Assembly (NCBI GenBank): GCA_030637455.1
Contig: DAOWGL010000209.1
Span: 1-5,041 of the forward strand
Direction: 5' to 3'
Source of the DNA: Candidatus Nitrosopumilus sp.
GTDB lineage: Archaea > Thermoproteota > Nitrososphaeria > Nitrososphaerales > Nitrosopumilaceae
Length of the DNA stretch: 5,041 nucleotides
Under the pieces are notes generated by a model. That model saw nothing but the letters and a program-made list of their open reading frames with translations. It had not been told where the DNA came from and ran no database searches. A program made the position numbers and the translations under genes. Of the stretch, positions 1 through 4,358 are shown in pieces. Positions within the stretch are counted from its first letter, which is position 1. Every line of letters begins with the position of its first letter.

Positions 1-7
1 TAACACA

Positions 8-832
8 ATGCAGTTGGGAACTTTTCCAGTAGATAAAATAAATTATGAAGAAATTAGAGATGCATTGATGGGATTTGGATTAACTCCAAACCAAAGTAAA
101 GTATTCTTTTATCTAGGAAAGATAGGGGCAAAAACGGCCTCAGACATTGCAAAGGCAGTCAATGTACCAAGAAGTGAAACATATCACTTGTTAACAGCAC
201 TACAAAACAAAGGAATTGTAGAAGCATCGTTCCAACACCCAATTCAATTTACAGCATTACCAATTAAGAAAGCAGTAAACCTACTAATCAGTACAGAAAG
301 CGAACGTCTAAACAAATTAAAAAAATCAGGACCAGAACTAGAAGAGAAATGGGAAAAAGTTCCAAGGGCTACATCAACAATTGAAGAAGATGGAGAAGAG
401 AAATTCAAAGTATTGCAAGGAGGGAACCAAGTCAACAGTAAAATTTTCGATATGATATTAAATGCAAAAGAAGAATGTAGAATCTTAGGTTCAGAAAAAG
501 ACTTTATGAAATTTTATCATGCAAACTTTCTTGATACATTAGAAGAGAGAGAAATTGATTACAAACTATTAACTCCAATTACAAAAAAATCAAAATATAT
601 TTTTGAAGATATCGATCAATCTAAAATAAAACAATTGTGTTCATCAGTAAAAGAAAACTTGTGCTTTTTGATTAAAGATGATGATGAAGTGTTATTCTTT
701 ATCAAAAATGAAGGTAACAATAAAGAAATGAGAGCAATTTGGACAAACTCTGAAACAATCATTTACTCCAAAGCATTATTGTTTGACAATATTTGGTCAA
801 AAACAGATTCATCTGAGGTAGATAGTCAATGA
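8..832 (+). CDS. TrmB-family winged-helix transcriptional regulator
   Basis: This 274-residue protein is a DNA-binding transcription regulator of the TrmB type. Residues about 20-85 form a winged helix-turn-helix (FGLTPNQSKVFFYLGKIG, then a SDIAKAVNVPRSETYHLL recognition-helix region, then the wing up to FTALP). A charged linker helix follows at about 95-118, probably for dimerisation. Residues about 131-270 form a C-terminal domain (ECRILGSEKDFMKFYH, DYKLLTPITKKSKYIFED) like the effector/PLD-like half of TrmB proteins. In TrmB proteins of other archaea this half binds sugars, but no ligand can be read here. Thaumarchaeota carry many TrmB paralogues of unknown target. The ATG at 8 gives a complete helix-turn-helix, but the frame is open to the window edge, so an upstream start cannot be excluded. 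The stop overlaps the next start (ATGA), so the two genes are probably cotranscribed. Confidence 0.9.
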   Translation: MQLGTFPVDKINYEEIRDALMGFGLTPNQSKVFFYLGKIGAKTASDIAKAVNVPRSETYHLLTALQNKGIVEASFQHPIQFTALPIKKAVNLLISTESERLNKLKKSGPELEEKWEKVPRATSTIEEDGEEKFKVLQGGNQVNSKIFDMILNAKEECRILGSEKDFMKFYHANFLDTLEEREIDYKLLTPITKKSKYIFEDIDQSKIKQLCSSVKENLCFLIKDDDEVLFFIKNEGNNKEMRAIWTNSETIIYSKALLFDNIWSKTDSSEVDSQ

Positions 833-933
833 GCAGATGTAGTTGTGGATACAGTACTAGATGTAAAGATGAATTCTGCGAACATTTAGCAAACACTTGG
901 AATGATCTTAGAAATGTACACGATTTAAAATAA
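829..933 (+). CDS. Cys-rich mini-protein, probable metal binder, coupled to the TrmB gene
   Basis: This is a 34-residue ORF beginning MSRCSCGYSTRCKDEFCEHL. Its ATG overlaps the TGA of the TrmB gene (ATGA at 829-832), the classic sign of translational coupling. C4, C6, C12, C17 and H19 fall within 16 residues, enough ligands for one zinc or other metal site; the rest is a short polar helix. It resembles the many tiny Cys/His proteins of Thaumarchaeota, but I do not recognise a named family. Its TAA (931-933) directly abuts the TAA of the convergent DUF2203 gene, so both reading frames use every base here, which supports both being real. A role as a small partner or sensor for the TrmB regulator is inference from the overlap alone. 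Confidence 0.75.
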   Translation: MSRCSCGYSTRCKDEFCEHLANTWNDLRNVHDLK

Positions 934-1335
934 TTAAACTAATGAATCATCATTAACTTCAATTGGTTTACGACCCATAAAACCAGAATCTTTTTCATGC
1001 CAGAATTTAATTTCAGTCTCGCCATATTTCCAACAGAGCCAAACTTCCTCTTCAAATCGTTTTGAAGGGAAATCAAGTAACCCTTGTTCAATACTTTTTA
1101 CGACTACTCCAGTATTTTCCAATATTTCTACAGATTCATAGAATTTAGTAATTGCAGAATTTAGTTTTTGTTTTAAGTTTACATAAGATTCAAAGGAATT
1201 TGTAGTAGAGATACTAATTTGGAATTCTTGTTCAATTTTCTTTACTTCAGTATTTTTTGCTAGAGCATATTCAAATTTCTTTATCACATCAGGTAATGCA
1301 GTATTTGCCTCATTTGTAGTAAAAAATGTGAACAT
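934..1335 (-). CDS. DUF2203 family protein
   Basis: This is a 133-residue soluble protein from the ATG at 1335. It matches the DUF2203 family as I know it: an N-terminal FTxxEAN-LP motif (FTTNEANTALPDVIKKF, about residues 4-20), a long amphipathic helical middle, and the C-terminal block GLLDFPSKRFEEEVWLCWKYGE then IKFWHEKDSGFMGRKPI (about 85-125). The biochemical function of the family is unknown. The frame is open to an ATG at 1419, but the upstream residues do not look like the family, which normally starts a few residues before FT. A TATA-like stretch (TTTTTAATC on the minus strand, 1356-1364) is centred 25 bp upstream of the ATG at 1335, as expected for a leaderless transcript. An ATG at 1347 is a second possibility. 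The gene converges with the Cys mini-protein with no gap. Confidence 0.88.
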   Translation of the reverse strand: MFTFFTTNEANTALPDVIKKFEYALAKNTEVKKIEQEFQISISTTNSFESYVNLKQKLNSAITKFYESVEILENTGVVVKSIEQGLLDFPSKRFEEEVWLCWKYGETEIKFWHEKDSGFMGRKPIEVNDDSLV

Positions 1336-1355
1336 GTAATTTCTCATAAAGTAGA

Positions 1356-1364
1356 GATTAAAAA
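1356..1364 (-). promoter_or_regulatory. TATA-like box of the DUF2203 gene
   Basis: TTTTTAATC on the minus strand lies 21-29 bp upstream of the ATG at 1335. This is the distance expected when an archaeal transcript starts at or next to the start codon. It helps choose 1335 over 1419, because it would lie inside the longer frame. Confidence 0.5.
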
Positions 1365-1431
1365 TCTTAGGTGCAAATGTTGACCTTTGTCTATAAATCA
1401 CAAATATCATTTCTCTCAAAAAGAAAATGCA

Positions 1432-1509
1432 TCCTCACTATCCTCACCGACTCACTTTTGTTACTAAAAAGCGGTGAGGCAATACAAAACTATCTTCACT
1501 TGTCCTCAC
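1432..1509. promoter_or_regulatory. CCTCAC-rich inverted/direct repeat cluster in the intergenic gap
   Basis: TCCTCAC occurs three times on the plus strand (1432-1438, 1441-1447, 1503-1509). The second copy belongs to a perfect 8-bp inverted repeat, CCTCACCG (1442-1449) and CGGTGAGG (1472-1479), with a 22-nt loop. It lies in the 1420-1550 gap upstream of the DUF2203 gene and next to the start of the repeat array. It could be an operator cluster, a hairpin or a remnant of something else. It is locally GC-richer than its surroundings. No protein or RNA family is recognised. Confidence 0.35.
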
Positions 1510-1515
1510 TAAACC

Positions 1516-1560
1516 ATGAAGATATCTAGATGTAGTAAATGTGGAAAGTATGCTAACTAG
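1516..1560 (+). pseudogene. 14-codon zinc-knuckle fragment ending in repeat A
   Basis: The frame ATG...TAG encodes MKISRCSKCGKYAN. The basic start, the CxxC knuckle and the following G-K-Y resemble the N-terminus of archaeal zinc-ribbon proteins such as the H/ACA RNP protein Nop10. The second knuckle and the rest are absent: the frame reaches TAG in GCTAACTAG, exactly where repeat A begins. I read it as a possible 5' fragment of a zinc-ribbon gene cut by the array boundary, but 14 codons are too few for certainty and chance cannot be excluded. Confidence 0.25.
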
Positions 1561-1572
1561 AGTTTAGAATCC
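1551..1572 (+). repeat. Array repeat copy A (right half, GCTAAC variant)
   Basis: TGCTAACTAGAGTTTAGAATC is followed by C. It has the conserved right half GAGTTTAGAATC, but the usual left half is replaced by TGCTAACTA. The same 21-bp string occurs in copy I (4335-4355). It is the leftmost copy seen and so marks the left array edge. It carries GAATCC rather than GAATCT, which removes the minus-strand TAG; copy K shares this. Confidence 0.75.
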
Positions 1573-1592
1573 AAGGATTCCTCTTTTTTTTA
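1567..1592 (+). terminator. Possible plus-strand terminator
   Basis: GAATCC-AA-GGATTC (1567-1580) forms a 6-bp stem with a very tight loop. It is followed on the plus strand by a run of eight Ts (1584-1591). T-tracts are the main termination signal in archaea. It would stop plus-strand transcription coming from the left before the minus-strand array genes. The stem overlaps repeat A, so it may be incidental. Confidence 0.3.
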
Positions 1593-1955
1593 TTACAATA
1601 ATTGTTCCAAAATATTTCTATCTGAATCAACATGTTGAACATACAAAATATGATCAGCATATCCAATCCAAATTTGAGTAGAATCATTTAGTTCATACAC
1701 ATAGATGTGGATTCCACTTCCAATATCATCGTGTGGATCACCAAATTTAAAAAATATCGTTTCAATGTCTTGAGATTCATTCAAAGTGTTTCTAAAATCA
1801 TCAAGGGTTGGAATCACTCTACCCCCCATGTATGATGATGTATAATCTGAAACTATTTTTTCAGTAGGTATTTCGATCATCATTAAGCCTGATGCCATAA
1901 CAACTGCAATACCTCCTGCAATACCAATTATTGCGATAATTACTACAGGCTTCAA
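1593..1955 (-). CDS. Signal-anchored extracytoplasmic protein with a GDP-DIGSGI motif
   Basis: This is a 120-residue protein from a TTG start at 1955; GAGG five bases upstream (TTGAGGAATTATTG) acts as a ribosome-binding site and supports this start. Residues 2-26 are a hydrophobic N-terminal segment with only K2 before it, so the protein is membrane-anchored or exported. The outside domain has FGDPHDDIGSGIHIYVYEL (about 71-89) then TQIWIGYADHILYVQHVD (93-110). This alternating beta pattern is reminiscent of the small SmpA/OmlA or BLIP-like folds that read a DIGSGI...Y.L.DGT...I motif. That comparison is from memory and not a family assignment. The gene is the first unit of the array, between repeats A and B. 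It uses its own TAA, 23 bp before repeat A, rather than the repeat-borne stop. Copy B's CTTAAG lies 23 nt upstream of the start. Confidence 0.8.
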   Translation of the reverse strand: MKPVVIIAIIGIAGGIAVVMASGLMMIEIPTEKIVSDYTSSYMGGRVIPTLDDFRNTLNESQDIETIFFKFGDPHDDIGSGIHIYVYELNDSTQIWIGYADHILYVQHVDSDRNILEQLL

Positions 1956-1973
1956 TAATTCCTCAAAAATTCT

Positions 1974-2016
1974 ATGAACTTAAGCGTATTGATAGTTCTC
2001 AAAAAATCATGTTCTT
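1974..2016 (+). repeat. Array repeat copy B (degenerate right half)
   Basis: The left half ATGAACTTAAGCGTATTG is intact (1974-1991) and TTCTCAAAA of the linker is present. The right half has decayed to AAATCATGTTCTTA. On the minus strand a TGA in this decayed half (2007-2009) stops the 93-residue gene. Confidence 0.75.
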
Positions 2017-2288
2017 AAATTATAATCATCAGCCTTTTTCAATTCTTCTTTTGTTAAAGATGGAATACCTATACGGTGTATTGGTATCATTCCACGACTG
2101 ATGAGAAGTTCACGGTATTGCTGGAAATATCTCCCTAATTCTTCTTTTAAAAATAATGCATGGTCCTCAAACTTTTTGGATTCTTCAATGTTACGTTCAT
2201 TTCTTAATCTTTGCGATTTAATTTCTACATCATTAATGATTTTTTGTCTTCTTTTAAATCCCGTAATGATAAAGTTTGTAGAAGCCAT
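2007..2288 (-). CDS. Charged helical protein of unknown function
   Basis: This is a 93-residue soluble protein from the ATG at 2288. After a short hydrophobic start (NFIITGF), residues about 12-66 are a long charged helix (KRRQKIINDVEIKSQRLR, EESKKFEDHALFLKEEL) likely to be a coiled coil. A short C-terminal tail follows (PIHRIGIPSLTKEELKKADD). There is no TM segment, no cysteines and no catalytic motif. I do not recognise the family. It fills the spacer between repeats B and C. Its TGA lies in the decayed right half of copy B, so the last residues (NLRT) may be repeat-derived read-through of a lost TAG. CTTAAG of copy C is 33 nt upstream of the start. Confidence 0.75.
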   Translation of the reverse strand: MASTNFIITGFKRRQKIINDVEIKSQRLRNERNIEESKKFEDHALFLKEELGRYFQQYRELLISRGMIPIHRIGIPSLTKEELKKADDYNLRT

Positions 2289-2316
2289 TAGAATTTACTA
2301 ATTTACTTCAAAAATT

Positions 2317-2363
2317 ATGAACTTAAGCCTATTGTCTATTCTCAAAAGAGTTTAGAATCTAAG
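2317..2363 (+). repeat. Array repeat copy C (complete, best reference copy)
   Basis: ATGAACTTAAGCCTATTG is followed by TCTATTCTCAAAA and GAGTTTAGAATCTAAG. Inverted pairings seen are TGAACT/AGTTTA as an outer stem with one G-T, extendable by ATT/AAT, and CTC/GAG around AAAA as an inner stem. The minus-strand TAG at 2359-2361 is the stop codon of the 109-residue gene. Confidence 0.85.
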
Positions 2364-2688
2364 AATTTCCTAATGAATTACCTTGACTTTTCTTTTTATA
2401 ATTTTTGTATAAATTACGAATACCTAATCCTATTACCAATACCCCAATAACTTGAAAATACCATTCATTACCCGTTAGAAGTTGATAACCGCCGATGACA
2501 AGCATCGCAATTCCCCACACTATATTTTCAGTAAATTTTTGAAATGGGTTTGTGGTTCTCATTTTTTGTGGTGTGTCATCTATTTTTTCTATTTTTTCTA
2601 TTTCTACATTACATTTACAATTTGGACAATATTTTAGATTAGGATCTAGTTCACTATCACATTCTCTACAGATATTATCCTCAACCAT
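2359..2688 (-). CDS. Zinc-ribbon protein with two C-terminal membrane segments
   Basis: This is a 109-residue protein from the ATG at 2688. Residues 7-26 are a zinc ribbon of the double-knuckle type (C7xxC10 ... YCPNCKC with C21 and C24; C26 is extra). A charged linker follows (EIEKIEKIDDTPQKMR). Two membrane helices come at about 55-72 (IVWGIAMLVIGGYQLLTG) and 77-93 (YFQVIGVLVIGLGIRNLY), then a basic tail (KNYKKKSQ). Zinc-ribbon plus two-TM proteins are common in archaea and mostly of unknown function; membrane-linked nucleic-acid or protein binding is a guess. The final TAG is the one inside repeat C, so the gene end and the element are fused. CTTAAG of copy D is 22 nt upstream of the start, at the TATA position. 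Confidence 0.85.
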   Translation of the reverse strand: MVEDNICRECDSELDPNLKYCPNCKCNVEIEKIEKIDDTPQKMRTTNPFQKFTENIVWGIAMLVIGGYQLLTGNEWYFQVIGVLVIGLGIRNLYKNYKKKSQGNSLGNS

Positions 2689-2704
2689 AATTTTCTAAAT
2701 TTCG

Positions 2705-2753
2705 TGTGAACTTAAGCTTATTGGAGTTTAGAATTAAATTACACGAATCTAAG
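2705..2753 (+). repeat. Array repeat copy D (short linker, split right half)
   Basis: GTGAACTTAAGCTTATTG is joined directly to GAGTTTAGAAT (2724-2734): the TCTATTCTCAAAA linker is missing. The right half is then interrupted by about 14 bp and resumes as GAATCTAAGG (2745-2754), with GAAT present on both sides of the interruption. Confidence 0.7.
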
Positions 2754-2774
2754 GAATTTCAGGATTAAATCAAA

Positions 2775-2927
2775 ATGAGTGATTCAGAAATTCCATCTCG
2801 GGAAGAAATTATCAAAAATATGGCAAAACGCCTACAAACTCATCCTGAAGATGGTGAGGAAGTATTACTTCGAACATATGATCTTGCTTTTATCAAAGGA
2901 AAAATTCAAGGTGCAAATAGTAAATAA
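2775..2927 (+). CDS. Small soluble protein of unknown function (plus-strand cassette)
   Basis: This is a 50-residue ORF starting MSDSEIPSREEIIKNMAK and ending AFIKGKIQGANSK, followed by TAA. It is acidic to basic along its length and predicted largely helical (EEIIKNMAKRLQ, then GEEVLLRTYDLAFIKGK). It has no cysteines, TM segment or known motif. The composition is protein-like and the antisense frames are worse, so I take it as real. It sits alone between repeats D and E and is transcribed opposite to its neighbours. Its TAA is 15 bp before copy E rather than inside it. AGGATT about 9 bp before the ATG is a weak ribosome-binding site. Confidence 0.7.
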   Translation: MSDSEIPSREEIIKNMAKRLQTHPEDGEEVLLRTYDLAFIKGKIQGANSK

Positions 2928-2942
2928 TTTTCTACAAGAATT

Positions 2943-2966
2943 TTGAACTTAAGAGTTTAGAATCTA
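2943..2966 (+). repeat. Array repeat copy E (halves fused)
   Basis: TTGAACTTAAG is joined directly to AGTTTAGAATCTA. The whole middle is absent, as if lost by recombination between the two AAG triplets. The stem TGAACT-TAAG-AGTTTA is kept with a four-base loop. The minus-strand TAG at 2964-2966 is the stop of the Kazal gene. Confidence 0.8.
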
Positions 2967-3416
2967 TTTTCCAACAACCCAATCATAAATTACCTTAATT
3001 TGTTCCAGGATTACTGCATTGAGATTCTCAATCTGTTTTTTCAAATCTCTATTTTCTAATTTTAAATCAAGTATCTCTTTATCTTTTTCTTTAATTTCTT
3101 TTTGAAGAATTACTATTTCAGATTCTTGAGGCATTGATTTAATTTTTATGCATTCACCTGTATAATCAAGTTCTATTCCATTGGATTCCAATGTACATTG
3201 ATTGCCATAAGTTCTGCCATCTACTCCGCAAACGGGGTCATATTGTTGTGTACACATCTTTTGTTCTGATTCCATATTTGTGTCTGGAACAATTTTTTCT
3301 TCATTACCGTGTGAGACACCACTAAGATTTTGAGTCTCTGCAAAAGCATTTGGAGTAATAGAAATGATGAAAAATACAAACATTATAAAAAAACCAGAAA
3401 TCAGAATTTGTTTCAA
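2964..3416 (-). CDS. Secreted Kazal-domain protein with C-terminal coiled coil
   Basis: This is a 150-residue exported protein from a TTG start at 3416. The signal peptide is [16 protein letters not shown] then [10 protein letters not shown], with likely cleavage after A26 (AFA|ETQ). A Kazal-type protease-inhibitor domain spans about residues 54-89: C55, [15 protein letters not shown] (C63, C74), then GEC (C89). Only four cysteines are present. They match canonical C2, C3, C4 and C6, so the C2-C4 and C3-C6 bridges can form but C1-C5 is missing. Residues about 97-145 are a leucine-rich coiled coil ([18 protein letters not shown] and onward), suggesting oligomers or a stalk; no C-terminal anchor is seen. 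A TATA box (TTTTATAAA on the minus strand, 3440-3448) lies 24-32 bp upstream, supporting the TTG start and a leaderless mRNA. The stop is the TAG inside repeat E. Targets are unknown; defence against external proteases is the usual guess. Confidence 0.88.
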   Translation of the reverse strand: MKQILISGFFIMFVFFIISITPNAFAETQNLSGVSHGNEEKIVPDTNMESEQKMCTQQYDPVCGVDGRTYGNQCTLESNGIELDYTGECIKIKSMPQESEIVILQKEIKEKDKEILDLKLENRDLKKQIENLNAVILEQIKVIYDWVVGK

Positions 3417-3439
3417 GATTATTTTACGAAATTCTTCTA

Positions 3440-3448
3440 TTTATAAAA
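3440..3448 (-). promoter_or_regulatory. TATA box of the Kazal gene
   Basis: TTTTATAAA on the minus strand is centred about 28 bp before the TTG at 3416. It is the clearest archaeal TATA box in the window. It gives the Kazal gene its own promoter, independent of the 110-residue gene upstream. Confidence 0.6.
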
Positions 3449-3478
3449 TTGTTAGATTATCAGAATTAATCGAGATTT

Positions 3479-3811
3479 CTAACCTTCTTGTTTTTCAGAT
3501 CTTGCATTGCTTCCTCTTTCCCATTCGGCAACCCATTTGTTATAGAAAATCCACCAAATCCAAAGATGTAGCACGAACATTCCAACTCCTGCAAGCCAGA
3601 TTATCCAACCTAACACATCATCATAATATTCAGATGCAACACTCAACACACTGGAAGGAATTCCCATTACAAAATAAAGAACAATTCCCAAAACAATCGC
3701 TTTTCTGAGTCTTTGTAATCCCCCTAAAACAAAAAGCCAACCAAATGGAATTAAAACTGTAATCAAATAGCCTAATCTTCTTCGCCTAACTGCAAAGGGA
3801 ATATTGCTCAC
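3479..3811 (-). CDS. Small integral membrane protein, about three TM segments
   Basis: This is a 110-residue protein from a GTG start at 3811; no in-frame ATG gives a full first helix. It has a basic start (VRRRRLG), then hydrophobic segments at about 14-33 (GYLITVLIPFGWLFVLGG), 37-56 (KAIVLGIVLYFVMGIPSS) and 66-90 (VLGWIIWLAGVGMFVLHLWI, Trp-rich). A charged C-terminal tail follows (KWVAEWERGSNARSEKQEG). Positive charges before helix 1 and in the loop LQRLRK suggest an inside N-terminus. I do not recognise the family. It shares the E-F spacer with the Kazal gene, 62 bp upstream of it with no repeat between. This is the only two-gene spacer and the only array gene with neither end touching a repeat; a lost repeat copy is possible. 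No clear TATA box is seen. Confidence 0.8.
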   Translation of the reverse strand: MSNIPFAVRRRRLGYLITVLIPFGWLFVLGGLQRLRKAIVLGIVLYFVMGIPSSVLSVASEYYDDVLGWIIWLAGVGMFVLHLWIWWIFYNKWVAEWERGSNARSEKQEG

Positions 3812-3895
3812 GATTATCCTACTAGGGGGCGGTAATGCTGATAGTGAGTTTGAAAACTAAGCTAAGATCATGGTTATTTTTGACAATTTAGGTGT

Positions 3896-3912
3896 GAGGA
3901 GTTTAGAATCTA
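3896..3912 (+). repeat. Array repeat copy F (right half only)
   Basis: GAGGAGTTTAGAATCTA matches the conserved right half exactly; no left half precedes it (the upstream bases are AATTTAGGTGT). The minus-strand TAG lies 4 bp past the TAA of the 33-residue gene. Confidence 0.7.
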
Positions 3913-3916
3913 TTTT

Positions 3917-4018
3917 TTATTTTAGAACAGATCCAACCAGAGTAATAACAACGATTGCTATTCCAACCATTATTACCCATCTTGCAACTGTATTGGATAG
4001 GATTTCAGATAGTATCAT
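3917..4018 (-). CDS. 33-residue single-TM miniprotein
   Basis: The ORF from the ATG at 4018 encodes MILSEILSNTVARWVIMVG and continues to a hydrophobic end (IAIVVITLVGSVLK, TAA). Residues about 11-32 are one membrane helix after a short amphipathic start, with a single terminal Lys. No family is recognised; such peptides often modulate a larger membrane protein, which would be inference here. It fills the F-G spacer, its start is 27 nt from CTTAAG of copy G, and its stop is next to copy F. The tight fit to the repeat boundaries is the main support beyond the coherent TM helix. Confidence 0.65.
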   Translation of the reverse strand: MILSEILSNTVARWVIMVGIAIVVITLVGSVLK

Positions 4019-4037
4019 AAGCGATTTTTCTTTCTAT

Positions 4038-4067
4038 TGAATGAACTTAAGCATTTAGAATCTAAGG
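4038..4067 (+). repeat. Array repeat copy G (shortened)
   Basis: TGAATGAACTTAAGC is joined to ATTTAGAATCTAAGG, with the middle missing. The minus-strand TAG at 4062-4064 ends the 27-residue gene. A further partial left half, TTAAGCGTATT, lies immediately beyond at 4069-4079, inside that gene's last codons. Confidence 0.75.
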
Positions 4068-4145
4068 ATTAAGCGTATTCAATACTAAAAGAACACCGAG
4101 AATAATTCCGGCTACTATGATAACTCCTTTGAATAGTGTTTTCAA
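4062..4145 (-). CDS. 27-residue single-TM miniprotein
   Basis: From a TTG at 4145 the frame encodes MKTLFKGVIIVAGIILGV and ends LLVLNTLNP, TAG. The Lys-rich start followed by a membrane helix (about 7-22) is typical of tiny membrane peptides. There is no ATG in the frame; ATT four codons further up (giving 31 residues) is the alternative. The stop is the repeat-borne TAG of copy G. The last codons (AAT ACG CTT AAT) overlap a partial repeat left half at 4069-4079. TTTAAG of copy H is 23 nt upstream. Its design resembles the neighbouring 33-residue gene, but the sequences are not clearly homologous. Confidence 0.5.
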   Translation of the reverse strand: MKTLFKGVIIVAGIILGVLLVLNTLNP

Positions 4146-4165
4146 TAATTTTTTGTAAATGGTAG

Positions 4166-4187
4166 GGGTTTAAGCATTTAGAATGCC
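4166..4187 (+). repeat. Array repeat copy H (diverged, hairpin GCATT/AATGC)
   Basis: GGGTTTAAGCATTTAGAATG then CC. It resembles the shortened copy G (TTAAGCATTTAGAAT shared, 15 bp), but AACTTAAG has become GTTTAAG and the ATCTAA end has become ATGCC. The change creates a perfect GCATT-TAG-AATGC hairpin. Confidence 0.6.
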
Positions 4188-4194
4188 TGTGTGT

Positions 4195-4326
4195 ATGGTT
4201 TATGACAAGCTCATATTCAACCTCTATACGGTTTTCATAGTATTACTGACTAAATTTTTATTTGTTTCAATTTTGCTGGGGATCTTTGCAACTTCTATTT
4301 CCATTTTACGTTCCTTTACATTTTAA
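4195..4326 (+). CDS. 43-residue membrane miniprotein (plus-strand cassette)
   Basis: The ORF from the ATG at 4195 encodes MVYDKLIFNLYTVFIVLL, continues TKFLFVSILLGIFATSISIL and ends RSFTF, TAA. Residues about 7-38 are hydrophobic apart from K20: either one long helix or two short ones forming a hairpin. No family is recognised. With the 50-residue gene it is one of two plus-strand cassettes. TTTAAG of copy H lies about 20 bp upstream, so the same element could in principle serve both directions. Its TAA is 8 bp before copy I, which has the GCTAAC-type left side. Confidence 0.6.
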   Translation: MVYDKLIFNLYTVFIVLLTKFLFVSILLGIFATSISILRSFTF

Positions 4327-4334
4327 ACAACAGT

Positions 4335-4358
4335 TGCTAACTAGAGTTTAGAATCTAA
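4335..4358 (+). repeat. Array repeat copy I (GCTAAC variant)
   Basis: TGCTAACTAGAGTTTAGAAT then CTAA. It is identical to copy A over 21 bp, including the replacement left side. AACT-AG-AGTT forms a small stem. The minus-strand TAG at 4355-4357 is the stop of the 48-residue gene. Confidence 0.8.

Noticed and set aside
244..435. Minus-strand 63-residue open frame
   Set aside because: It is antisense inside the well-supported TrmB gene; its Ser/Phe-rich translation is typical of a shadow.
1336..1419. N-terminal extension of DUF2203 to an ATG at 1419
   Set aside because: The extra residues do not look like the family start, and the best TATA-like box would fall inside the coding region.
2101..2301. 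Plus-strand 66-residue open frame
   Set aside because: It is antisense to the 93-residue helical gene, which fits the repeat boundaries; this frame is a Ser/Leu/Cys-rich shadow.
2803..2868. Minus-strand short frame opposite the 50-residue gene (MFEVILPHHLQDEF)
   Set aside because: It is shorter and less protein-like than the plus-strand frame, and does not reach either repeat.
3364..3708. Plus-strand 114-residue open frame
   Set aside because: It lies antisense across the Kazal signal peptide and the three-TM protein, which have coherent domains; its translation has no recognisable features.
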